The position numbers and the translations under genes are program-made. The notes below the pieces were generated by a model that ran no database searches, was not told the DNA's origin, and worked only from the letters and a program-made list of their open reading frames with translations. A stretch of DNA of 26,259 nucleotides. Origin: Pseudomonadota bacterium. Its GTDB lineage: Bacteria; Desulfobacterota; Desulfovibrionia; Desulfovibrionales; Desulfovibrionaceae. The stretch spans positions 1 to 26,259 of the forward strand of contig JAEYOJ010000021.1 of the NCBI GenBank assembly GCA_023411815.1. Direction: 5' to 3'. The stretch's first letter is position 1. The number at the start of each line of letters is the position of its first letter. This document shows positions 11,302 to 18,740 of the stretch, one piece after another.

Positions 11302-11330
11302 ATTATGATCCCTTCCCCTTCGCAGGTCAG
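11302..11330 (-). promoter_or_regulatory. candidate sigma-70 promoter for the glgE operon
   Basis: On the minus strand CTGACC (11330-11325) and CATAAT (11307-11302) are separated by 17 bp and match the -35 consensus at four and the -10 at five of six positions. They lie 20 bp before the glgE ATG and downstream of the probable terminator of the upstream phosphatase gene, where an operon promoter would be expected. Confidence 0.4.
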
Positions 11331-11356
11331 GAAACAACAGGCTACAAGTATGCAGC

Positions 11357-11380
11357 AAAAAAGCCTCTGCGCGTCAAGGC
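11357..11380 (-). terminator. probable rho-independent terminator of the phosphatase gene
   Basis: On the minus strand a short stem GCCTT...GAGGC (8-nt loop, one G-T pair) is followed directly by six T. It lies about 50 bp past the phosphatase stop and upstream of the glgE promoter candidate. The stem is only 5 bp, so strength is uncertain. Confidence 0.45.
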
Positions 11381-11432
11381 AGGCAAGCCAGCTTGAATAC
11401 AGCCGGAGAAGCTGGTGGGGTTAGTCGAAAGT

Positions 11433-12044
11433 TCAGGAGAGAAGGACGGATGGCGGAAGATTCAGCCCCTGAATACGCCATCCTGAAGCATCGCGAAGCA
11501 GGATATTCACATGGCAGTAGTCCTGCTCCATGCGCATCAGGTGCGCAAGCGGCATGCCCAGTATAGCGCAGAGCAGCGCGCGGTTGAGCCCTCCGTGAGC
11601 AACCACGAGATGGCGGCCGGGAGAGCCGGCTATGCGCTCCAAAGCTGGAAGGGCCCGCTCCTGTAAATCCCGGAAGCTCTCTCCGCCTGTTGGCCTGAAC
11701 TCGGAGAAATCCGCTCCGCGTTTCTCGTATTCCCCCGGGAATCTGGCCCGCACCTCGTCCGAGGTCAGGCCTTCCCAATCGCCAAGACGAATCTCACGCA
11801 ATTCGGGCACTGTCTTGATTCCCCGCCCCGCAGCTGTCGGCTTGGCCGTATCCACGGCGCGTGACAGATCGCTTGACCAGATGCCGTCCAGAGTCATGTC
11901 CGCCAGAACCAAAGCCAGAGCTTCGGCCTGACTTCTGCCCGTTTTGTCCAGTGGCACATCGCGCTGGCCTATGAAGCGTCTGGGGGAAACTTGCTCCACT
12001 TGCCCATGACGCGCCAGAAAGATGGTGGAAGTCGGGGGCGACAA
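11433..12044 (-). CDS. histidine phosphatase family protein (phosphoglycerate mutase-like)
   Basis: A 203-residue cytoplasmic phosphatase of the branch-1 histidine phosphatase superfamily, which forms a phosphohistidine intermediate. Signatures: FLARHGQ with nucleophile H13, SSDLSRAVDTA with R62, REIRLGDWEG with the likely general acid E84, and VVAHGG with H150. The pattern resembles CobC/GpmB-type enzymes (alpha-ribazole phosphatase or broad phosphatases), but sequence alone does not fix the substrate and no cobalamin gene lies nearby. The start codon is TTG, chosen because a strong AGGAGG (12051-12056) sits 6 nt upstream and no ATG or GTG fits. It lies between two probable terminators and so is likely transcribed alone. 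Confidence 0.88.
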   Translation of the reverse strand: MSPPTSTIFLARHGQVEQVSPRRFIGQRDVPLDKTGRSQAEALALVLADMTLDGIWSSDLSRAVDTAKPTAAGRGIKTVPELREIRLGDWEGLTSDEVRARFPGEYEKRGADFSEFRPTGGESFRDLQERALPALERIAGSPGRHLVVAHGGLNRALLCAILGMPLAHLMRMEQDYCHVNILLRDASGWRIQGLNLPPSVLLS

Positions 12045-12132
12045 TGCGTTCCTCCTAACGCGGCATACGATGGGAATGCACTATATGACGACAGCAGACA
12101 TGCGCATTGAAGCACCAAAGGAAAAGAGAAGG

Positions 12133-12163
12133 AAAAAAATGCGCCTCATTAACGCCCAGGCGC
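12133..12163 (-). terminator. rho-independent terminator of the 99-residue orphan
   Basis: On the minus strand a perfect 6-bp stem, GCGCCT (12163-12158) with AGGCGC (12146-12141), and an 11-nt loop is followed by A and seven T (12139-12133). It begins 9 nt after the orphan's stop codon, as a typical intrinsic terminator does, and supports that gene being real. Confidence 0.72.
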
Positions 12164-12172
12164 TATACCCAG

Positions 12173-12472
12173 CTAGGCCACGTTCATCCGTTCTTCCATG
12201 AATTCGAGGAACTGATCCGCAAGCGATTTGTTGATGCGGCTGATCTCGGAGTACATGACCTCACAATCAAGCCCCTGAAATTGGCAGTACTCAGCCAAGC
12301 TACGCCCATTTCCGCCTTCGCTCATCGGCACGAATTCTTCTTCCGGATCATTGCGCATATAGAGCACATAGGCGCCGTTGGGCCGCAACTCGATGGAATA
12401 CTCCTCGGCGATATCAGTATAGGAACCAAGAACGTCTATTATGCCCAAGTACTTTCCGGGAATAATACTCAT
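12173..12472 (-). CDS. small acidic protein of unknown function
   Basis: A 99-residue protein beginning MSIIPGKYLGIIDVLGSY and ending EERMNVA. I do not recognise a family. It is rich in Asp and Glu (for example DPEEEFVPM), has no membrane segment or signal peptide, and has no metal-binding cysteine pattern (its only cysteines are in EYCQFQGLDCEV). The N-terminal half looks like beta strands (IELRPNGAYVLYMRN), the C-terminal half like helix (SRINKSLADQFLEFMEERM). An AGGAG at 12482-12486 lies 9 nt before the ATG, and an intrinsic terminator follows the stop, so it is most likely a monocistronic gene. The longer open frame on the opposite strand (12107-12673) lacks such signals. Confidence 0.68.
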   Translation of the reverse strand: MSIIPGKYLGIIDVLGSYTDIAEEYSIELRPNGAYVLYMRNDPEEEFVPMSEGGNGRSLAEYCQFQGLDCEVMYSEISRINKSLADQFLEFMEERMNVA

Positions 12473-12822
12473 AAACCGCTGCTCCTCGGCGCTCGCCCTG
12501 GACCGTGGTTGCTATCTCTTCCGGCCAGAACCGTACGAGCTTTCGGATTTCTTAGCCTAGCTGTTCTTCTAGACAATTCCAGGTTGCTAATCAACGACAA
12601 TTGTGAGGCGAATGGCAGACCTAGGCTGGGACTCTTCTCTCACAACCCCTGGCCGCGGATATTTCCTGCATAGCTAAGAGTCAGAATAAAGGGGTACAGC
12701 CTCGATATGGTCAAGAAGCCGGGAAGGCTCGCCTAATGGAAGGGTGGCAAGGCTAATCAAGGGATGCCGCACCTAGCCGACCTTGCTGGTATCCGAGTAC
12801 AGTTAAACCATTCAAGGACCTG
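12473..12822. other. 350-bp intergenic region without a recognised gene
   Basis: No coding frame with a ribosome site, tRNA or known riboswitch is visible. It contains a 7-bp inverted repeat, AGCCTAG (12554-12560) with CTAGGCT (12621-12627), and a 9-bp direct repeat GCTAATCAA (12586-12594 and 12752-12760). It must hold the promoter of the 99-residue gene, which I could not place, and the 3' end of the FapA transcript. An inverted repeat TCAAGG/CCTTGA (12812-12835) spans the FapA stop but has no T-run. Confidence 0.4.
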
Positions 12823-14733
12823 TCAAGAACCTTGATCAATGGCTATTCGTCCTGCTTGATGGTCGTAGTAGATCTTGGCGGATTTTATCGCTTCCTTGAC
12901 GTGGGATGTGAAACCGCCAATCGTGATGCTAACACCTGGGTAAATGGCTTTTTGGGCCTTGAGCGTCGCCCGCAGAGATTTACGAGCAAGTAATTGATCT
13001 TCCTGGATCTTTTTGTTGACCTCGTCCAGGTTTTCACTCAGGCGGATGAGCACCTTGATGAGCTCGGTTACCGCCTGACGTTTGCTTTCCGGGGTACGCT
13101 TGAGAATATCCTTGGGCGAGCCAGATCCCAGTGCATTGCTTATCTTGGCGATCTGCTCCTTCAGACTCTTGCGTTCAGCCAGTAATTCCTCCCGCTGCTT
13201 GACCTGCATGCCGAGCACGATATGCGTCGCCACACCCAGTTCAGAGCCGATCTCTTTGGCTTCCACGCCTTTGCTGGAGCGGATGGTTCCTCCGACGATG
13301 GCGCCTTTGTCTCGCAGACAGCTGATCTTGCCCTCGGCGGTGATGTTACAATCTGTTATGACGCCGATATCCACATCACCGTCGACCACTAGTGTGGCGT
13401 GCAGGGCGAACTTAGCGAAGATGCTTCCGCCAGCTTTGATCAAACCTTTCTTCCCCATGGCCAATCCGCCGCGAACCACTACGTCTCCGCCGGCGCTGAT
13501 ATTCGCGCCCTCCACAACTTGCCCGATGAAGACAGAGCCTGGAGCGGAAACGGAAAATCCTTCCAGAATGTTCCCGCTAACCTGTACGGAACCCTTGTCT
13601 ATGCGAAGATTTCCGACGGAATAATCCAGGTCCTTGTCCACGACGTACAGATCGGTCACGGCCAGCTTGGCTTGGCTGTAAACCAGCACGCCTGCGGTCG
13701 TGGCAAGATAGGTCTGTCCATCCTCGGCGGCCTTCACCCCTTCGCCGATGCTAAGCTTAAAGGGCTGCCCATCACGGGCCATCAGCTCTTCCCCAAAAAC
13801 GTTCACACCTGGCTTGCCGTGGCTGGGGGGGATGATTCGGCCCAGAACCTGTCCATCCTGCACCGACTCCGCCGCGCCACGCTCCATGAAGTCGATACGC
13901 CCGTCCTTGAGGACCGCCCCGGAACTCAGGCCTTTGAAGGCGGGCTGAAAGTAGCCGTCTGCGCCATCCACGGGTGGCCGGCCTTCAGCCATCAAAACAC
14001 TCTCTTGGGGGACACCGGTCTTGCGGGCTTGAGTCAGGGCTTCCTTGAGGGAATTGAGGTTGATGTCGACCTTCACCTTGGCAAGGCGCAGGGCGTTCCG
14101 CAGATGTCCAAGAGTGGTGAAGTCCCCGAAAAAATCCTTGGGATAGACCGTGCCCAGAATCTGCAGGCCATCCCCGGATACGGAAAGAAGAGGAGTGATG
14201 GAGATCACTCCCTGCTCCAGGCGCGGAATGCCGTAACGGATGGCGATGACTTCGTGCGTATTCTCGTCGAGTTTGATCCCGCTATCGGCGCCAAGCTTCA
14301 GTTCGGGCTCAGGTGGCAGTTGGGGCGGCTCTATGGCTTGGCCATCGACAGTGGTGCCTCGGGCTCCCTCCTCCGACGGGAGAAAGCGTCCGAATACATC
14401 CCCAGGAAAAACGGGCAGGGTCGGATCCCCTCTCCACTCAAGGCTGGCTGGACGTGCAGCGCGGGGTTGAGTGGCCCTCGCGATGACGATTCCCGCATCC
14501 GGAAACATGTCTGGCTGCATGGTCAGGATCTGGGTGACTGCATCGGCATCAAGGGGAACACGCACCCCAGCGGCTTTGGCCCATCGCTCAACGGCGGTTT
14601 GGGTAAGCACCGTTCCAGCTGCACCCGCTTGGTATAACTGCGGCGTGGGCAGCGCGATGGCTTCGGATCCCGACTCGGAGATGACTATGGTCAGCAAAGG
14701 GTCTTTGTTGGATACATTAGGGGTCGTCTCCAT
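12823..14733 (-). CDS. FapA family (DUF342) protein, long form
   Basis: A 636-residue protein of the FapA/DUF342 family. Members are cytoplasmic, and some act in placement or assembly of polar flagella; the biochemical activity is not settled. The N-terminal third (about 1-235) is a poorly conserved alpha/beta region. The middle (about 240-500) shows the family beta-helix: repeated strands with glycines such as GSVQVSGNILEGFSVSAPGSVFIG, EGANISAGGDVVVRGG and GGSIFAKFALHATLVVDGDVDIG. The C-terminus has a long charged coiled coil (about 510-595) and a final strand domain ending IAIDQGS. I used the ATG at 14733 because GGAGG (14738-14742) is 4 nt upstream. A longer frame to 14814 has no ribosome site. 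It is divergent from a shorter paralogue at 15240. Confidence 0.85.
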   Translation of the reverse strand: METTPNVSNKDPLLTIVISESGSEAIALPTPQLYQAGAAGTVLTQTAVERWAKAAGVRVPLDADAVTQILTMQPDMFPDAGIVIARATQPRAARPASLEWRGDPTLPVFPGDVFGRFLPSEEGARGTTVDGQAIEPPQLPPEPELKLGADSGIKLDENTHEVIAIRYGIPRLEQGVISITPLLSVSGDGLQILGTVYPKDFFGDFTTLGHLRNALRLAKVKVDINLNSLKEALTQARKTGVPQESVLMAEGRPPVDGADGYFQPAFKGLSSGAVLKDGRIDFMERGAAESVQDGQVLGRIIPPSHGKPGVNVFGEELMARDGQPFKLSIGEGVKAAEDGQTYLATTAGVLVYSQAKLAVTDLYVVDKDLDYSVGNLRIDKGSVQVSGNILEGFSVSAPGSVFIGQVVEGANISAGGDVVVRGGLAMGKKGLIKAGGSIFAKFALHATLVVDGDVDIGVITDCNITAEGKISCLRDKGAIVGGTIRSSKGVEAKEIGSELGVATHIVLGMQVKQREELLAERKSLKEQIAKISNALGSGSPKDILKRTPESKRQAVTELIKVLIRLSENLDEVNKKIQEDQLLARKSLRATLKAQKAIYPGVSITIGGFTSHVKEAIKSAKIYYDHQAGRIAIDQGS

Positions 14734-15239
14734 CAGGCCTCCACTGTCGCATGTAAGATCAAAGGAAAACTGGCGGGACAAACCGATGGCATGGAACACC
14801 GGCGCCTGGCGCACAAAAGTAACAGAAGGGTGTCATGGTCGATTTGTTTCCGCTTGAGTTCATAGCCTATGCTAGTGAACGGCAGATTGTCTTGTTGGAC
14901 AATTCGCCTGTTCGGCAAACGGCCAATGGTTCGAGGCCGGTCGAGATAAAAGCTGCGCCCAGCCTTCCATTCGCGGCCAAGTGCTGGCATAATAAAAGGA
15001 TTCCATGCGGATGTCGAAGGTAATATGCGCAAGCCCGGACCTGCCGCTCATTTTCCAAGCGCTGCCGAGTGAGTTGTCAGTTCGGGCCTTGCTGTGAACG
15101 CCCCACGGTCTGAAAGCTATTTGGCCCTTGCAATGCAAGATAAAAGGTTTTACTTGCATGACTATACATGCCGCACGAGAGCTTTTGTCGGTTGCGTGTA
15201 CGTTTTTCAACATGGCGAGCGCATCACCGCAGCATATTC
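14734..15239. other. 506-bp divergent intergenic region between two FapA genes
   Basis: It carries the control DNA for two divergent genes. The clearest element is a sigma-54-like site at 15122-15137 pointing to the shorter FapA gene. A small palindrome CATAG-C-CTATG lies at 14861-14871. A 62-codon plus-strand frame at 14835-15023 has GAAGGG near its ATG, but its third-position GC is lower than in neighbouring genes and I do not call it. No RNA gene is recognised. Confidence 0.4.
15122..15137 (+). promoter_or_regulatory. candidate sigma-54 (RpoN) promoter
   Basis: TGGCCC-N5-ATGCA matches the -24/-12 consensus TGGCAC-N5-TTGCA at nine of eleven positions and has the required GG and GC 10 bp apart. 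It points toward the shorter FapA gene, about 100 bp before its preferred ATG. The -12 half lies within a near-palindrome, CTTGCA-A-TGCAAG. RpoN control is common for polar flagellar genes, which fits the context, but this rests on motif matching. Confidence 0.42.
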
Positions 15240-16340
15240 ATGCCATACGTGCTCAAACATTCCTTTGACCCCGATTTTGATCACCTGCACCTCAAGCCCA
15301 AGGATAACGAAGGCGGGAGGGTAGACCATTTCAATCTCGGCTACGTTCAGAATGTCAGGAAGGGCCATGTGCTTGCGGAATGGGAAGAGGTCAGTCCCAA
15401 GCAAGCCGTGGCGTCGGATGGCCGATTTATTTTCAAAGAAAAACATTTTCCGGCTGGAGCAAATTGCTTCGTCAATCCCAAGAATCCTGACAAGCTGCTG
15501 GCTGCGACAGATGGCTATGTTTTCTATCTTGAAGGCAAAATAACAGTCAAATCCGAACTCAATGTCCGCGGTGGGGTGGACTTCCGGACAGGCAATATCG
15601 ACTTCGTTGCTGACGTCGTCGTCCATGGCCCGGTACGATCCGGTTTTTCTGTAACGGGTCGAAACGTTCTGATCAGGGACGTGGTGGAGGCTAGTGAGGT
15701 CAAGGCTAGCGGCAGTATCGAGACCGAGGCTGGCGTCAAGGGCAGCGGATCAGGTGTGCTGGCGGCCGGAGATAAGATTAAAATTCCTTTTTGCGAAAAC
15801 ACGCAGCTAAGGTCTGGCGGCAACATCGTTATACGACATTCCTGCCTGCACAGTACCATCTACTGCGGCGGCAACTTGGCCGTGCAGGGTACACTCTTGG
15901 GGGGAGATATCTACAGCCGCGGGCTTGTGTATGTAAGCGACGTGCTCGGAGGCGGCTTGGGCGTCGAAACCAGACTTGTGCTGGGTTACGCCCCCGAGCT
16001 TTTGTTGGAAGCCGAACGACTGGACGAAAGACTCGGCAAACTCTTACAGCGGCTTTCGAATCCCAGGCCAGGCAAGAGCGCGAAGTCGGAAGAATCCACA
16101 GCTTTGGCACAGCAAGTCAAAACCCTTTTGCAGGCCAAGCGTGAACTCTGGAAAAAAGTGAGCCCCATGGACAATTTTGGCGGTTGTAGGGTTGTCGTTC
16201 CGGGGGAGGTGCGGCCCGGTGTCGAAATCAGCATCGGTGAAGCGTTCGTGAGGATTGATCGCACCTTGCGCAACGTGGCCTTTCTGCGCAGGGGCAAGGA
16301 CATTGTGGGCGTTTCTCCGGCCTTGCCTCAAGGCCGATAG
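15240..16340 (+). CDS. FapA family (DUF342) protein, short form
   Basis: A 366-residue paralogue of the divergent FapA protein, lacking most of its N-terminal region. After MPYVLKHSFDPDFDHLHLKP comes a small domain containing GYVQNVRKGHVLAEWEE, then a glycine-rich beta-helix (about 110-250: VRGGVDFRTGNIDFVADVVV, GPVRSGFSVTGRNVLIRDVV, LRSGGNIVIRHSCLHSTIYC), a charged helical hairpin (about 255-315) and a last strand domain. The start is not certain: neither the ATG at 15240 nor an in-frame ATG at 15168 has a clear ribosome site, and I prefer 15240 because MPYVLKH looks like the natural N-terminus. It lies 115 bp upstream of motA on the same strand, which supports a flagellar role, though a hairpin at its 3' end may separate the transcripts. 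Confidence 0.82.
   Translation: MPYVLKHSFDPDFDHLHLKPKDNEGGRVDHFNLGYVQNVRKGHVLAEWEEVSPKQAVASDGRFIFKEKHFPAGANCFVNPKNPDKLLAATDGYVFYLEGKITVKSELNVRGGVDFRTGNIDFVADVVVHGPVRSGFSVTGRNVLIRDVVEASEVKASGSIETEAGVKGSGSGVLAAGDKIKIPFCENTQLRSGGNIVIRHSCLHSTIYCGGNLAVQGTLLGGDIYSRGLVYVSDVLGGGLGVETRLVLGYAPELLLEAERLDERLGKLLQRLSNPRPGKSAKSEESTALAQQVKTLLQAKRELWKKVSPMDNFGGCRVVVPGEVRPGVEISIGEAFVRIDRTLRNVAFLRRGKDIVGVSPALPQGR
16318..16336 (+). terminator. possible terminator at the end of the short FapA gene
   Basis: CGGCCTTG-CCT-CAAGGCCG is a perfect 8-bp stem with a 3-nt loop ending just before the TAG. AT-rich sequence with short T-runs follows, but no T-run directly abuts the stem, so termination may be partial. Confidence 0.35.
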
Positions 16341-16407
16341 CTATGTTTATTTCTGCATTTTTATAATTCTATTCGCATACGTTGACTTGCTGTGACTCAC
16401 GTAATTC

Positions 16408-16423
16408 CCAGCATGCTTGCTGG
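16408..16423 (+). promoter_or_regulatory. hairpin in the motA leader
   Basis: CCAGCA-TGCT-TGCTGG forms a perfect 6-bp stem with a 4-nt loop, 32 bp before the motA ATG. A consensus TATAAT lies upstream at 16362-16367, though without a good -35. The hairpin would then be in the 5' leader of motAB mRNA. A role in mRNA stability or control is a guess. Confidence 0.25.
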
Positions 16424-16455
16424 CTGCGGCACGCTAGGATGAAATCAGGAACGTT

Positions 16456-17208
16456 ATGGATATCGCAACGCTGCTTGGAATCCTCTCCGGGCTGGGGCTC
16501 ATTGTGGGCGCCATTGCAATGGGAAGCGGGCTCGGAGGCTTCATTGACTTGCCGTCCATCGCCATCGTCGGGGGCGGAACCATGGCCTCGACGCTGGTCA
16601 TGTTCCCCTGGAACGTTGTGCTGGGTTCCATCAAGGTCGGCATGAAGGCCTTCACGGCCCAAAGCCCGGATGAAGAGCAACTGATTCAGCAAATTATCAA
16701 GCTTGCCGACACCGGTCGTCGCGAGGGTTTGCTGGCCCTCGAGAAGGCCCAAGTTGACAATGACTTCCTGCGCCGGGGAGTGCGGCTCGTGGCTGACGGC
16801 TCGGCCCCCAATCTCGTGCGCGCGGTCATGGAAACAGAGATAGATTTCATGAAACAGCGCCACCGTCGCGGCCAGTCGGTCTTCAAGGGTATGGGCGCCA
16901 TGGCTCCGGCATTCGGCATGATAGGCACGCTGGTGGGGTTGGTTCAGATGCTCCAGAACATGTCGGACCCAGCCACCATAGGTTCAGCCATGGCTGTGGC
17001 CCTGTTGACCACATTCTATGGTGCCGTCGTTTCCAACGTCATCTTCTTGCCAATGGCCAAGAAGCTGGAAGAGCGCTCCAACGAGGAAGCTTTCTACATG
17101 GCCATCATCGTGGATGGTGTCATGGCCATACAAAATGGCGAGAATCCCAGGGTAGTTCAGGAGAGGTTGCAGGCTTTCCTTGCACCGTCCATGCGGGCGG
17201 AGAAGTAG
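16456..17208 (+). CDS. motA: flagellar motor stator protein MotA
   Basis: A 250-residue inner-membrane protein of the MotA/PomA family. With MotB it forms the ion-conducting stator that drives flagellar rotation. Four membrane segments are visible (about 3-22, 33-52, 148-168 and 178-200), with the large cytoplasmic loop between the second and third. That loop carries charged residues expected to contact FliG (R89 in DTGRREG, E96). The MAPAFGMIGTLVGLV segment includes the conserved proline P151. CAGGA lies about 5 nt before the ATG. The stop abuts the motB start (TAGATG), so the two are translated together. The sequence alone does not tell me whether it uses protons or sodium. Confidence 0.95.
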   Translation: MDIATLLGILSGLGLIVGAIAMGSGLGGFIDLPSIAIVGGGTMASTLVMFPWNVVLGSIKVGMKAFTAQSPDEEQLIQQIIKLADTGRREGLLALEKAQVDNDFLRRGVRLVADGSAPNLVRAVMETEIDFMKQRHRRGQSVFKGMGAMAPAFGMIGTLVGLVQMLQNMSDPATIGSAMAVALLTTFYGAVVSNVIFLPMAKKLEERSNEEAFYMAIIVDGVMAIQNGENPRVVQERLQAFLAPSMRAEK

Positions 17209-17970
17209 ATGGCTGTTAAAATGGACGAGACACCGCCGCCATCACCCCGACGCACGCAGGCAGAGGTCCCGGAGGAGGGCGCTCCGGCCTGGATTGTGAC
17301 CTTCGCGGACATGATGAGCCTTCTGCTGTGTTTCTTCGTTCTTCTGTTGTCATTCTCGAGCCTGGATATCGCCAAATATGAAAAGGTTTTAGGCTCACTC
17401 AAGTACGCCTTCGGCGTTCAGCGCACCCCTTCCGATTCCGAGTTCGCCTCGCCCCCAGGGGTTTCGCAGGAGATGAACAAAAACCTGTCCGCCGACCAAA
17501 AGGACATACTGGGGCTGGTGCTCGTGCTGCGCAAGCTTGTGCAGCAGGATGTGGACGTGAAGGATCTGGCCGTGGTGTCTTCGGATCAAACAGGTGCTCT
17601 GCTGCGTGTCCAGTCCGGTGCCATGTTCGATCCTGGCTCGGCGACACTAAAACCCGAGGCGTCCAAGATCATAGACAAGGTCGTGACTATCCTAAGAGAG
17701 CGTAATTTCAGCGTGGTCATCCGAGGCCACACCGATTCACAACTCATTCATAGCGCACAGTTCCCATCCAACTGGGAACTCTCGGCCGCCAGGGCAGCGG
17801 CGTCGGCGAGACGGATCATCGAGCGTGGCGGTATCGACACCAACCGCATCAAAGCCATAGGTTATGCCGATTCCAGGCCGCTTGTGCCCAACAACACCGA
17901 GGAGAACCGGGCATTCAACCGCCGGGTCGAGTTCTACTTCCACAAGCCCAATGCAGAGGGCGTCTGGTAG
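17209..17970 (+). CDS. motB: flagellar motor stator protein MotB
   Basis: A 253-residue stator subunit. A short proline-rich cytoplasmic N-terminus leads into one membrane helix (about 28-50), beginning PAWIVTFADMMSLLL with the essential ion-carrying aspartate D34. A periplasmic linker with a plug-like helix (about 52-70) follows, then a C-terminal OmpA-type peptidoglycan-binding domain (about 120-245) with VIRGHTDSQ, NWELSAARAAASARRI and NRRVEFYF. It anchors MotA to the cell wall. Its ATG directly follows the motA stop. It ends 10 bp from the convergent ABC permease gene, and a weak hairpin plus T-rich stretch after the stop may terminate motAB. Confidence 0.95.
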   Translation: MAVKMDETPPPSPRRTQAEVPEEGAPAWIVTFADMMSLLLCFFVLLLSFSSLDIAKYEKVLGSLKYAFGVQRTPSDSEFASPPGVSQEMNKNLSADQKDILGLVLVLRKLVQQDVDVKDLAVVSSDQTGALLRVQSGAMFDPGSATLKPEASKIIDKVVTILRERNFSVVIRGHTDSQLIHSAQFPSNWELSAARAAASARRIIERGGIDTNRIKAIGYADSRPLVPNNTEENRAFNRRVEFYFHKPNAEGVW

Positions 17971-17980
17971 CTTTTCTTTT

Positions 17981-18730
17981 TCAGTGGGCATTCTCACCCA
18001 AGGCGGCTTGTGCAAGCCCCAGCCAGCCGTCCACGACGACTGCAAGAAATCCGGCCAGGAGTGCTCCTTGGAGCACAAAAGCCGGATTCCTCATGGTCAG
18101 CCCTGCGAGTATGGGTGCGCCCAAGCCGCCAGCACCGATCGTAGCGCCCAGAGTGGCTGTGCCGATGTTGATTACGACCGAGGTGCGTATGCCCGCCATG
18201 ATCATGGGCATCGCCGATCGCAATTCCACCTGCAGCAGCGATTGCCCTTGAGTCATGCCCATGCCCAGGGCCGCATCCCGCATGCTTTCGGGAACTCCTT
18301 CCAATCCGGTCACGGTATTGCGCAGCACTGGAAACAAACCGTAGATGAAAAGCGCAATGATTGTAGGCTCCACCCCAAAACCAACGACTGGGACAGCTAG
18401 CGCCAGCACAGCCACGGGCGGAAAAGTTTGGCCCACGGAAGCCAGCGTGTCGATAACTGGCAGGAAGTCTCTACCGGCAGGCCGGGTAACAGCTATGCCA
18501 AGACAGCACCCAGTGGCTACGGCAAGGCTGCTGGACACGACCACCAATAATAGATGCTCCAGCAGCAGGGACATGAACGACGAGCGGTTGTAGATTAGGT
18601 TTGGCGCGTATGGAAATAAGAGACTCAGCGGCTTTTCCAGCCAATGCATACCGCCCGCGAGCAGCAGGAGCGCACAGCTTGCCATTCCTAGTTGCAGTAT
18701 GCGCGGCGAACGGATGCTGACAACGGTCAC
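17981..18730 (-). CDS. compatible-solute ABC transporter permease (YehW/OpuCB-like)
   Basis: A 249-residue inner-membrane permease of the OpuC/ProW type with about six membrane helices and the cytoplasmic coupling loop MRDAALGMGMTQGQSLLQVELRSAMPMIMAGI near 150-185. The family imports betaine, choline or related solutes. It is the last gene of a four-gene set whose order matches E. coli yehZ(osmF)-yehY-yehX-yehW, and its length is close to YehW. The start is GTG, 10 nt after the ATPase stop, with GAGGG just upstream. The substrate cannot be assigned; the E. coli system binds glycine betaine only weakly and its main substrate is debated. Confidence 0.87.
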   Translation of the reverse strand: MTVVSIRSPRILQLGMASCALLLLAGGMHWLEKPLSLLFPYAPNLIYNRSSFMSLLLEHLLLVVVSSSLAVATGCCLGIAVTRPAGRDFLPVIDTLASVGQTFPPVAVLALAVPVVGFGVEPTIIALFIYGLFPVLRNTVTGLEGVPESMRDAALGMGMTQGQSLLQVELRSAMPMIMAGIRTSVVINIGTATLGATIGAGGLGAPILAGLTMRNPAFVLQGALLAGFLAVVVDGWLGLAQAALGENAH

Positions 18731-18740
18731 GGACTAACCC

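Noticed and set aside
11388..11415. 7-bp inverted repeat CCAGCTT/AAGCTGG downstream of the phosphatase gene.
   Set aside because: No T-run on either strand; the nearby short stem with six T is the better terminator candidate.
12107..12673. 188-codon plus-strand open frame.
   Set aside because: It lies opposite the 99-residue gene, which has a ribosome site and terminator; the plus frame has neither and resembles no protein.
13399..14637. 412-codon plus-strand open frame opposite the long FapA gene.
   Set aside because: Antisense shadow of a conserved gene; no ribosome site and no recognisable domain.
14835..15023. 62-codon plus-strand frame in the FapA intergenic region with GAAGGG near its ATG.
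   Set aside because: Third-position GC is clearly lower than in nearby genes and the peptide looks random; conservation data would be needed to call it.
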